From: Arbacia lixula
Lineage: Eukaryota; Echinodermata; Echinoidea; Arbacioida; Arbaciidae
Assembly: GCA_963669155.1 (NCBI GenBank)
Contig: OZ022594.1
Coordinates: 6,093,207-6,157,206, forward strand
Length of the DNA: 64,000 bases
Direction of reading: 5' to 3'
Shown here: positions 1 to 12,167 of the stretch, in pieces
Position numbering within the stretch: the first letter of the stretch is position 1
Layout of the letters: each line of letters opens with the position of its first letter
Position numbers and translations under genes: made by a program
The notes under the pieces: generated by a model
Database searches by the model: none
What the model was told of the DNA's origin: nothing
What the model saw: only the letters and a program-made list of their open reading frames with translations

Positions 1-1155
1 TAGGCTTGTGGGGATATAGACTTCCTGTTACCATGGTTATCAAATATAAGATAATCTCTGCTTCGTGAAACAGCTCATGGACTTATTCATGGAATTATAA
101 AGGCATATTGAGAGAGAGGAAAAAAGGCAAAATGTACGGTAGAAAAGAGGAGAAGAAGAAAATATGTAATATGTGAAGGGTAATGACACATCATGACGGA
201 GGATAAAAAACAATAGTCATGCGGAGTTGATATAAAAGAACCTCCTCGTCGTGGTTGTACCAGCCACGATATTCCATTGCGTTATGGCTCTATAATTCTA
301 AGCTCCAATCTATCATACGGTTTTTTCTACAAGGCGTGGGCAGGTTGGTTCGATCGTTAGATACATGAATCCGAAATATCTACCTCAGGAAATTTGCCAT
401 TTTAACGTATTCGTTATTTATAGCGATCAATACGCTAGCCTCAGTCGACATTTTCAATCGTAAAAACCCATTGCTTTTTCAAAGGGGTTTTTCTCATTCA
501 TCATGCCCTTCCATATTTCGTGCATCTTTATCTTTTATTGTAGAGAAAAGAGGGTAGGAGAATCTTCTGGATAAAAGATATATAGTTAAAATGTGTGCAA
601 CAACGACACCTCAAAGAATCAGTAATGGCGTTATTTCTTCTTTAAAATGCCATGTTTGTATTATTCTATAATTTCATGTGGTAAGATTTTAAGCCTGAGG
701 GCAATATACATAGGTAAGTTATTGTCAGATAATAGGGAGGGGGTGATTGACAGATATGTATATCACACACATTAGAAATAAAATTCATGCACAGAATTCC
801 TCTTTTGCTGCCAGTCAGAGTGCTACTTTATGTGATTATGGATAAGAAAGAATACATCAATTTAGCAAAAAGAGTTATATTTAGAATTCAGAATCAAGAA
901 ATCTTTTTTTTTTAACTGATGGTAACTTAAGATGAACAGCAGACGAGATAAAATGAGAAGGCACTTCTCTGAAGGACAGTGCAATCACTGTTCTCTCTCA
1001 TCTCGATTATGTCATTTGTTTTTATTACGCCCTTAATGTTGTTTGATTTGCTGTTGCCCATCTCCAATTTATCATTCAGCATATAATGAGCATCGTGAAG
1101 CGAGTGCAATATGGAGAGGACAGGAAAGACGGAGAGGATATCATACCTATTCATC

Positions 1156-1203
<48 letters not shown>

Positions 1204-1227
1204 TTTTACAGTCGAGCTCACATCACC
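1..1227. other. Upstream region of gene 1; no gene seen
   Basis: No exon or recognisable element is supported here apart from the C/CT tract at its right end. It is AT-rich and should hold the promoter and 5' untranslated sequence of the tetraspan gene that starts at 1228. Short reading frames over 927-1234 run through the CT tract or antisense to it and do not look coding. Confidence 0.5.
1157..1201 (+). repeat. Poly-C followed by (CT)n tract just upstream of the start codon
   Basis: A run of about twelve C is followed by about sixteen CT dinucleotides, ending 27 bases before the ATG at 1228. It is followed by TGCTTTTACAG, so together the stretch looks like a polypyrimidine tract plus a 3' splice site. 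The ATG may therefore lie in a second exon behind an untranslated first exon. Alternatively it is an ordinary CT-rich 5' leader. Confidence 0.8.
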
Positions 1228-1469
1228 ATGGTAACGAAAATTGCAAATATGAGCGAGGATGGAGGATCGGTTTTGGCGGCGGCGGCGGCGGAGGAAGAGA
1301 ATGGCGGATTTAGGCGGTCGTCTGCCGCGCTACCTACGGAGACAAGCGGCACTCCCGTGACGACGACGGAGACAGCTTCAAATAATCAGAGCGGTGATCG
1401 CATCCCGACCATAGAGGAGGCGAACACGATGATGATGAAGGGACCAACACAGGCTGACAACTTACAAAG
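1228..1469 (+). CDS. Gene 1 coding exon 1 (polar N-terminus)
   Basis: Encodes residues 1-80 plus two bases of codon 81; the donor is AAAG/GTAAAC. Content is disordered: an alanine/glutamate run, threonine-rich stretches and a triple methionine near the end. The frame is open further upstream to 1111 but crosses the CT tract, so the Kozak-like ATG at 1228 is preferred. Confidence 0.7.
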
Positions 1470-4400
1470 GTAAACCCGCTAGTAATACTTGTATAATCTA
1501 TATCTATATGGGGGTCGCTTGCAATTTTAGCTACGATGTACTGCCGAATAGCAGTCAGATTTGAGAACATTAATTTTGTGGGTAACATAACAATCTAAGT
1601 TTTATTTCTGGTGAAATAAAGGGAGACATTTTGCGTCAGCTATTCCGCGGTAACGCCTTGCCTTTTACAGAACTGTTGCTCCCTTTTTCCTTTGATTTTG
1701 TATGTATATCTACATGTATGTGATATTTGTTTAGTTGACTTATTCGTTTTCATATACCATTCATCATATATCTACATTGATACATGATCAATGCATAATC
1801 TACAACAAAGTAACACTTTATTTTTTCAACATATCTTCATTTATTTCATGTGTATAAAGAACAATCGTGATCACACCATTTCTTAAAATCCTACAATGCA
1901 AGTATACTAAATATTAGTTTGTAAAAGAGTCGTTGTCACGAGAGCAACGGACGGGTTAAACTCATCGCATTAAAGTAAAAAAACGATCATTACATAAACT
2001 TTAAAGAGGCGATATAACCTTTACAATTCACCCGTGCAATGCGTGCATGATGCTGATGCCATGCCCACAACACAATGCTCTTCCAAAAGACTCATTGTTC
2101 CTTTAACATATCACCCTTCATCGTGATTTCTCGGGGGTATTTGGAAAATCAAATTAAAGTTAGGGTTGCATTTATCGAGTTACCTTCGCAATCAATTTGT
2201 TTATTGTTCGCGACCTATATCAGCTATTCGCTCGCCTCGCGGGCTATTTCACATCCAGCGAATCATCGTTACATTTCCATATAATTTATATGTTTTATGC
2301 GTTTTTCTCTCCTCATGATGTTTTTGTATTACGAAAATCACGTCTGTCGTGTCAAAACGAATTATGTAATTAAGCACGCTGTCCCTCACAGCTTGTACGG
2401 AATATTATGTGGGTCGTTTTAAATACGGTGAAAAACACATAGATATTAACATACATGACATAAGTTGTATAAACAGTGTAATTTCGCTCACTGCTTTAAA
2501 GGGAAAGGCAACCCTGAAGTTAAGTTGGTTTTAATAAAAGCAAAAACGGAAAAGAAATACACAGTATACTCGTGAAGGTTTGATTAAAATCCGTCCAAGG
2601 ATGAGGAAGTTATGATTTCTAAAATCCTTAATTTTGTGACGTCACCTGTGAGCTGCTCTCGTGTATGATACCATATATTGTATACTATTTATTTCAAATT
2701 TCATTTTTTTTCTCAGAGAGGATATATACCATTTAAGCATTTAAGAAAAGAGAACCGGCTGCTTTAACATTCTGGGAAGGTAAACTAAACCTTGCAATTG
2801 ATTTTGACTGGAAAGACACATTGAAATTTAAGTTTAAGACATTGAAAAACAACAAAATAAAGCAACTCAACTTCAAAACTCTTCATAGGATTTTACCGTT
2901 TAGATACAACTTGTGGAAGTGGAAAATTGTAACAGACAACTTATGTACTTTCTGTAAAATAACAGAATCTTTTGCTCATATTGTTTTAGAATGCCCAAGC
3001 GTAAAGCCTTTCTGGAAACGTATTGTGGATTTGATTAATTTCATGTTTAAAGAAAAAATTATATTAAACGAAAAATTATTAATAGCTGGTTTTGATTTCA
3101 CATATGAAAATGCAACAGATATAAATACAATCCTTGTGTATGCTCAATACGCAATCTATTTTCAAGGTTAGACATATAACAGTTTTTCTATATGGCATGC
3201 GTTTAAATATGAAATTCTTTTAGACGACATCTCGGATGTTGTCTATGGATGTTAATACATGTTGGTAATTGAATGAATAAAGTACCTCTGACACGAGGGG
3301 AAAAATATACCATTTAAGCTGTGCGTTCTTACACACATACCTCTTTGAATAAGATCAGCTATATTCCTCCATCATGTTCATCAAAAGCAGAAAAGAGCAA
3401 TTTATCTAATTATACAGTACAAAATACATGGGAGAGCATGTCGCAAGTGACGTCACAAATTCCCTTTTTATCCTTTGACCGATTCTCGTCAAACTTTCAC
3501 CTTTATGTTTCTGTCATGTATTGCTGTCATCAAAATCAAATTTTATTCAGGGTGGACTTTAAAGGGAGTATACTGTACTGGGAAGACAAAAAAACCTTCA
3601 AAAGATGATCGTGAGCAATCTTCTTGCCAATGGTCTTAAATTCATGTATTGTCCATTTTAGAAACTTGCTGAAAGTTATTTGCCATAAAACTATCCACAT
3701 TTGAAGAAATTAGTGACTTAATCACAAATCCTCAAATTGTTCGGGCCGAACACTTTGAGGATTTGTGATTAAATCACTAATTATTCCAAATGCGGATCAT
3801 ATGAGAGCAAATAACTTTCAGCAAGTTTCTAAAATGGACAATACATGAATTTAAGAACATTGGCAAGAAGATTGCTCACGATCATCTTTTGAAGGTCTTT
3901 CTGTCTTCCCAGAACAGTATATTTCCTTTAACTTTAATATTTAGGCTGTATAAACAGTGTGATTTCGCTTGCTACTTTAAAAGGAAAGTCCATCCTAAAA
4001 TTAAGTTGGTTTTAACAAAAGAAGAAAGATAAAAGAAACATATCAGTGAAGGTATGACGAAAATTCGTCAAAATATGAGAACAATTATGATTATTTTAAG
4101 TTTTGATTTTGTGACGTCACGTGCAAGGTGCTCCGATATGTTGTGTACCATAAGTTGCCTTTTTTTCTGTTCTTTGATGAAGGAATAGGAATACATTTCC
4201 TTTCATAGCTTTCTTTTCCTTTCATGTGTGTAAATATATCAAGCGCACAGGTGAAATGGAAAATATCCTCTTGAGAAAATGGACATTGAAACAAAAAATC
4301 GTACATAACATAATTTATGGGAGAGCGAATCGCACGTGAGGTCACAAAAAGAAAACCTTTAACAGTTCTCATTCCCTTAGACTAATTTTCGTCAAACTTT

Positions 4401-7400
4401 CACAAACATGCTTGCTTCATGTTTCTGTTTTTATCAAAACCAACTAAATTTCAGGGTGAACTATCCCCATTAAAGCATGTTCACACTGAACCAGTCTGCC
4501 ACCGTTGTCGCTTGCCGCCGGTAGTGTCTAGCTCTTGATTTCCCGTTGTGGCAAAACAATACGATGAAGACATTTTACTATTCATATATGCCAAGGTAAC
4601 TTACGAAAGCTCGTAAAAAGTGTCATGACGTTCTATAAAAAGTACCGCATTTGAAGGAAGAGAGTGAGCCTGAAAGTCACTTGATATGAGTACAAATTAT
4701 TGCTTTGTTTTGCTTAATTCTCTGTAAATTATTAACCTGAATACGTTAAAATGTCCCAAACTGTACCTGCATACATTATTCTTTCTGTGGCCCATGCAAT
4801 CTTCTATTGATGTTTCTTTTATTTTCGTACTGTAAATGAACGCAACACATACAGTCATGTTGACCTGAACCTGAGATTTAGAGTTTCATTTTAGTGAAAA
4901 CAATTCTGATGTTCAAGCTAAACTAAAATCACTGTGTATAGCATATGTACATGTAATACGTTGCCATATTTTGTCTAGATACCTGTTTGAATGCATTCCG
5001 TATGATAAATAGTTGGGACGTTCGGGTATCGCTAGATCAGATTGAAGTATGTAGAGTTTGCCGAGGCCCTTCACTTAATATATCATTACCATGGTAACCA
5101 ACCACGCCAACTTCAGCCCCAAAACAAACACCTTTTTCAATCGAAATGCAAATAAACGAAGAGTTTTCTTTGGGTTTTTTTAGCAAGCCCTTCCTCTGGT
5201 ATAGACACGCAACACACTACAGCACACACATACACACACACATAAACCGTGTGTCAAAAAAAGCTATACACTTTTGAATAAAAAAATATATATATTTTAT
5301 TCTGGGGAGAATGATTTACATGTAGGGATAGCTTATGGTCTCAACTTTCATCTGACACCAAAACGTCCAAAAATAATTCTTGCTTTAATGAGCACTGCTC
5401 ACTTTTGTAAAGGGTATGAAAATTAGGCTGCGCAGGAATTAGCCTTCAAATTTTGTGACAGGTTCAATATTGAATACTCATGTCAATATTTATTATTTAC
5501 ATACATTTTGTTGAAAAAGAAAAGGGTTGTCTCAGCTACTGGTTGCCTATTCTCCTGGTTATCCATTGACCTTAAGAATAAATTACCGGCATCTTTGACA
5601 TTCTTTTTTTTCCGGCAACCTATAATTGAATATTTAATTGAATATTCAATATTCTACCTCTTGCAAAATTGGAAGGCTAATTCCTGCGCAGCCTAATTTT
5701 CATACCCTTTACAAAAGTGAACAGTGCTCATTCAAGCAAGAATTATGTTTGGACGTTTTTGTGTCAGAAAAAAGTTAAGATCATAAGCTATTAATACATG
5801 TAAATCATTGTCCCCAGAATCAAATATTTTTTTTATTCAGCAGCCATTTCAAAAGTGTATAGTTTTTTTTGAGATATCAATAGATATACACACAAAACAC
5901 CAAACACCAAAAACACATTAATGCATACTATGGCATACGTATACACAACGTCGATGTTAACATCTTTAACATGTTTAAACTTTTTTTTTCCTTACCCCCC
6001 CCCCCCCGCCACCCCGCCACCCCCCCCCCCCCCCCCCCTCTTCAAGATATGCTGTACAACCGCAACAAAATGGCGGAAGTCAGAACATAACTGGCGCCAA
6101 ACGATTACGCGCAGATGGTGGGGAGGCTACATCAAAGCATGCCGCTCGTGACGTCACATCCAACGGTACTCATGCGGCAAAAATTATGACGCAAAATCAG
6201 GAAGCTACTATCAACGCACAAAGGTAATATTTCTTATTTCTATGGTATATTCTTTGAATTCTCCGCAACACTTTCGATCACAATAAAGACACACATGCAG
6301 TTTCCATCCGCACGTACGCCAATATAAATGATATACTCAAATTGGACCTTACATTGAATTTGCTTTTGGCCGACACCTTTTTTCCTTACATATATCAAGA
6401 CTTTAAACATGATTTGATATATCTTATTCATTTTCATACAAACCACCAAAATTATTAACGTTTGACACAAATGGAGAATGCAACTAAGGTAAAGTTTATT
6501 ACATGCATAAGGATTTACATGTGAAATTTTAGTCTTCAGATACATTGGAAATGACGGGGCTTTTGAAAGTGTAACATTTAGTTCAACCGTTTGGTCTGAA
6601 ACCCATTTACATACGTCCCTGTTCGCATTTTTGGCAGCAAACAAGGTTGATGAAGAAAAATACTATACATAATATATAGCTCTATCGCTACATTTTATTT
6701 TAAAATGCAGAAAATACTATAAACAATACTTTTCTCGCAAGATGTGTGGGGTTCGTGTAACCTTTAAAACCGATGGATAATTTGGGGAGACAGAATCGAT
6801 GTGGTATGCCCACGCTTTGATTACTTTTTAAGGAGAGGTGAAAGTAGGGTAATAAGGAGAATGTAGGGTGAGAATATAAGCTGAGGGCCAGAGATCATGA
6901 CAGATAGGGAGAGACAGAGGGAGAGGGGGGAGAGAGAGAGAGGGAGAGAGAGAGAGATACAGGGGGAGAGACAGACAGACAGACAGACAGAGACAGAGAC
7001 AAAGAGAGAGAGGGAGAGAGAGAGAGGGAGAGGGAGAGAGAGAAACGAGTGAGAGAGGAAGAGAAGAACAAGAAGAGATACAAAGAGAGAAAGGGAGGGA
7101 GAGAGAGAGAGAGAACAGGAGAGAGGCTGATATTAAGAAAGAGGTTGTGTGAGAGAGAAAGAAAGAATACGAAGAGAATGAAAGAGAGAGAGAGCGATAA
7201 TATAGAGAAAGAGAGTGAGAAAAAGGGAGATTATCAGAGATGAGCGAAAGAATTATAGTCCAGGCATTTTGTGAGAAAAAAGGGGTCAACCTCCCACTAA
7301 TTGCAACAGAAAGTCTGTCAAGTGTTTTGTACCCAGAAAAATGTCCTCTATAACATATCAAAACTCTTAAGGAATCCTAGTGGTGGAAAGTTCCGTGGCG

Positions 7401-10400
7401 GCCATTTTTCAAAATGGCCGCCATAAATCTGATATTTCCCTATGACTCTGTTTCTAAATAGCGTGGAACTTTGATTTTAAGTGCTGAACATACATTTTCA
7501 GGGACAAGGAATCAAATGAAACACATTTTGGTATGCTGAACTTGGCACAAAATGCCGAAATAGCAGCCATTTTTCAAAATGGCCGCCATAAACACATATT
7601 TTCCTATATCTCCGCTTCTAAGTTGAATGGAGATTTGATGTGAAGTGCTAGATATACTATTTCAGTGACAAGGAATAAAATAAAACACATTTCAATATTC
7701 TAAACTTGACCACAAAGCCAAAATGGCAGCCATTTTCCAAAATGGCAGCCATTTTCCAAAATGGCCGCCATAAACAGATATTTTCCTATAACTCCGCTTC
7801 TAAGTGGCATGGAGATTTGATGTAAAGTGCTAAACATACTTTTTCAGTGACAAGGAATCAAATGAAACACATTTCGGTATCCTAAACCTGGCTACAAAGC
7901 CAAAATGGTAGCCATTTTCCAAAATGGCTGCCATAAAACTTATATTTTCCTAAATCTCCGCTTACAAATAACACAGAGATTTGATTTTAAGTGCTAGACG
8001 TACATTTTATGGGGCCAGGAATCCAATAAAATACAGCTAATAAGCTAAACCTGACTTCTTGAAATACATTTCAATAAGCCAAACCTGATTAATCCAATTA
8101 TTGGATTTATTGAAATGTGTGTCATTGGGTTCCTGGCCCGAAAAAAAATGTATGTTTATTACAAGAAATCGAGTCACTTGGTCATTAAACAGCAGAATTA
8201 TATTGAGAAATATCAGGTTTATTTGGCGGTTATTTGAGATAATGGCTGCCATTTAAGCTTTTTAATCGGGTTTAGCTTATTGAAATGTGTTTCGTTAGTT
8301 TCGTGGTCCCAGAAAATGTATATTCAGTACTAAAAATCACTTCCCTGTGTTATCAAGAAGCGATGATATTGAGAAATATCAGGTTTATATGGTGGCCATT
8401 TTGGGAAATGAATGCTGTTGCAGCTTTTTGACCAGGTATAGCTTATCAGAATGTGCTTCATTGGATTCCTGGCCCCTAAAAATGTATATTTAGCACTGAA
8501 AAAGAAAAGCCCGAAGTCATTTAGAATCAGAGATAATGGTGAAATATCATTTTGGAAAACGGCTACCAATTAGGCTTTTTATTTAAGTTTATCTCCTAGA
8601 AATGTGTTTCATGGCCCCAGAAAATGTTATTTAGCACTGAAAATCCAAGCCCTAAGTAATTCAGAAGCAGTGATAGTGGGAAATATCAGGGTTGTATGGT
8701 GGGTTTTTTTTTAAAATGGATGCCATTTAAGCTTGTTGGCCAGGTATAGCTCATTAAAATGTTTTCATTGGATTCCTGGCCACAGAAGATGTATACTTAG
8801 CCATGAAAATCAAAGCCCTAAGTCATTTAGAAATGGAGATATTGGGAAATATCAGGTTTATATGGTGGCCATTTTGGAAAATGGCCGTTGTTTCAGCTTT
8901 TTGGCCAGGTTTAGCTTATTGAAATGTGTGTCAGTGGATTCCTGGCTCCCCAAAATGTATACTTAGCACTGAAAATCAAAGCTCTATGTCTATGCAACAT
9001 ATTTCAGACTCTTCCATCAGATATTTGGGAAATATTTAGCGCATGTTTCAAAAAAAGTTGAAGGGGGTCGGGTTATAAATTGTCTAATAATGAGTTGATT
9101 TGCCATTGATTGACCTGCATTGTAGTTATGATTATGATTTATACCGAATTGAATCGAGGTGCTAACAACAGGTCACCGTCAGACTCACACACAGAATCTT
9201 CTAGACTGCAACTACTCTGGTTTGCAGACCCTAATAATACAACATTATTACTACCTTTGAACGGATGCATGCCTGTTACCTGTAACAGGGCTACTTGTAA
9301 CATTCAGCTTTAGGCCAGTTTACTATGTTTACTACTACCGCACCAAACCACTTCTACACTTACCAACAATATAGCGTACTTATGTAGCAATCTGGCAGCA
9401 AATCTCACTTGTGTCACAAGCACGATGACATCTGGATTAGGCTGCCTTTTGGGCTTATTAGTCAGATTTAGCTTATTAGAATGTATATCATTGGATTAGT
9501 CAGGTTTAGCTTATTGAAATGTGTTTTGATGGATTCCTCGCCCCATAAAATATATGTCTTGCACTTTACATCAAATCTCTATGCCACCTAGAAGAAAAAT
9601 GGCTGCCATTTTGGCGTTGTGGCCATGTTTATACCCAAATGTGTTTCATTTGATTCCTTGTTACTAAAAAAGTATGTTTAGCACTTCACATAAAATCTCC
9701 ATGCCACTTAGAAGCGGAGATATCGGATAATATCTGTTTAAGGCGGCCATTTTGGAAAATGGCACTGAAAATCAAAGCCCTATGTAATTCAGAAGCAGTG
9801 ATATTGGGAAATATCAGGGTTGTATGGTTGCTTTTTTGGAAAATGGATGTCATTTAAGCTAACAACAGGTCACCGTCAGACCCAAATACAATAGGCAAAC
9901 CTAGAATCTTCTAGACTGCAACTACTCTGGTTTGCAGACCCTAATAATAATACATTATTTAGGAAAATGGCGGCCATTTTGAAAAATGGCCGCCATTTCA
10001 GCATATTGTGCCAGGTTCAGCATACTGAAATGTATTTTATTTGATTCCTTGTCACTGAAAAAGTATTTTTAGCACTTCACATCAAATCTCCATTCCACTT
10101 AGAAGCGGAGATATTGGAAAATATCTGTTTATTGCGGCCATTTTGGAAAATGGTCGCCATTTCGGCATTTTCTTCCAGGTTCAGCATACTCAAATGTATT
10201 TCATTTCATTCCTTGTCACTGAAAAAGTATGTTTAGCACTTCACATCAAATCTCCATGCCACTTAGAAGCGGAGATATCGGAAAATATGTGTTTATGGCG
10301 GCCATTTTGGAAAATGGCTGCCATTTTGGCATTTTGTGCAGTTTTTGCATACTGAAATGTATTTAATTTGATTCCTTGTCCCTGAAAATGTATGTTTAGC

Positions 10401-12121
10401 ACTTAAAATCAAAGATCTGTTTTATTTAAAAACAGAGATATAGGGAAATATCAGATTTATGGCGGCCATTTTGAAAAATGGCCGCCATGGTACTTTCCAC
10501 CATCAGGATTCCTTAAGAGTTTTGATATGTTATAGAGGACATTTTTCTGGGTATAAAACAGTTGACAGACTTTCTGTTGCAATTAGTGGGAGGTCATATC
10601 AAATAATGCCTGGACTATTAGAGGAAAGCGACAAGGGATATAGAGAGAAAGGGGAGAGAAATATTGAAGAGAAGATGAATATAAATCAGCTAGGGGGATA
10701 AAGAGGGAGATTACTTGCGTTAAACCAAGCTCATTCTGTTAGTGAATCCAATTAGTATTGATACAATGTGTACCTGTGGCCAGTTGGCGTTTCTATGGAA
10801 ACGGTTTCAATTCCTGGAATTGCTCGTCAGTTCTGACTGCTACAATCTGATTGCACCAAATAATTTGTTCGATATTCGGGCACAATTTCGTTCAAACACC
10901 ACGCCAAGACGAAATTATAAATTGGGGTTTTCCCTTTGCTGGACTGTCAACACCTCACAACACGAACAACCATGACAACGGTGTTCTTGTATATGTTTTT
11001 CTTCCTCGTCATATTATATTTTTCATATCTCCTCTTTATACGCCATTCGAGGCGTTTTTGCTCTGGTAAGTAAGTAACCAGAGAACATGATTTTATATAA
11101 GGAGTGAAACTGCCACTGTCGGTGTATTTTGCACGTATTACCACTTATTTCGTCATATCCATGTGTACATGCTGTGTGCTAGTCGTCCCTAGTCCCTCGA
11201 CATGCCGCGTAGAAGACATTTATATCACTGTATATCGTTTTTTTGTTCATAACTTTACATTTTCATGATTTTCGGTCATCAAAAGAGCTACATTACCTTA
11301 AAACTGGTTTTATTTGTTTTCAAAATCTGCTCCAATGGTTTGGTAGATATGATTTGTTTATAGGTTGCAATTATGATTCAATGTCATAGCATTACTATTA
11401 CCATAATGTGATATCATGTGCGCTTTGACTTAGGTCACGAACGACGGAATGAATTTTAACGAGTTAACGACTAATTACATTGAATCGACTTGAATGTATA
11501 GGTCACCGCAGATCACACGATGTTGCCGCACATTACTTTAAATGTGACGTCACCTTCTTGCACAAATCCAATGGTCGGTATCTGCGATCGAGCCAGTCGC
11601 AGAGTCGCATGACTGATCAAATCGTACCGTCTGCAATGGCCTTATGCAGTATATACCTAGATGTCTCACTATTTACTCTGAAGGTCATAATTATATTACA
11701 TAATTTTTCCATTATAGCAACGTGAAAAGGAAAAAAAGGAAGAGGATGTTTCGGCTCGGGTTGGGAGTACGACAACGAGTCGATTATGGGAAATTAGATA
11801 ACTTCAACTCTCGCGTTGCCCTGACAACGGGCATCCTTCAACTCGTACTGGCCCTCGAAGCAGTAACGTTGGGGGCGCTACAGGTTCACTTCCGAGAGGA
11901 GTACACCCAGATTACCAATGCGCTCTATGTGTGGCCTTCTGTAGCGGTAAGCTTTCTTTGCTCTACTTATTCTCCTTCTCCTTTGCCATCTCTTTCTCCT
12001 CCTTCTCCTCCTTCTCCCCCCCCCCCCCTTCTTTCTTCTTCTTGTTCTTCTTCTTCTTCTTCTTCTTCTTCTTCTTCTTCTTCTTCTTCTTCTTCTTCTT
12101 CTTCTCCTTCTTCTTCTTCTC

Positions 12122-12167
<46 letters not shown>

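Larger units (their letters stand above)
2500..3558. mobile_element. GTGACGTCAC fold-back MITE, copy 1, split by a LINE insertion
   Basis: The left half (2500-2738) begins after TTAA with an ACCCTGAAG-type end and carries GTGACGTCAC near 2638. The right half (3305-3558) is its inverted counterpart, with GTGACGTCAC near 3447 and a terminal TTCAGGGTGGACT. The two halves are separated by a 5'-truncated LINE. The family recurs at about 3981, 15116, 27558, 37763, 39691 and 50880. Confidence 0.75.
7256..10617. mobile_element. 3.36-kb fold-back element made of inverted ~164-bp monomer arrays
   Basis: The termini are inverted: TAGTCCAGGCATT at the left and AATGCCTGGACTA at the right, flanked by TTA on both sides (7253-7255, 10618-10620). 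About 130 bp of terminal sequence (CTGTCAA...GTGTTTTGTACCCAG, ATGTCCTCTATAACATATC) is mirrored at the right end. The interior is tandem monomers of about 164 bp, each centred on AAAATGGCNGCCATTTT. Left-type monomers occupy about 7380-8030. Opposite-orientation monomers occupy about 8040-8990 and 9430-10500, with unrelated DNA at about 9000-9430. The layout resembles FB/Galileo elements of Drosophila and the TU elements described in sea urchins. It lies in intron 1 of gene 1 and has no transposase frame. Confidence 0.85.

Noticed and set aside
6240-6644. 134-residue minus-strand frame
   Set aside because: No domain, signal peptide or splice support; AT-rich random frame in intron 1 of gene 1.
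6828-7361. 177-residue Ser/Leu-rich minus-strand frame
   Set aside because: Entirely the translation of the GA-rich tract; no domain and no splice context.
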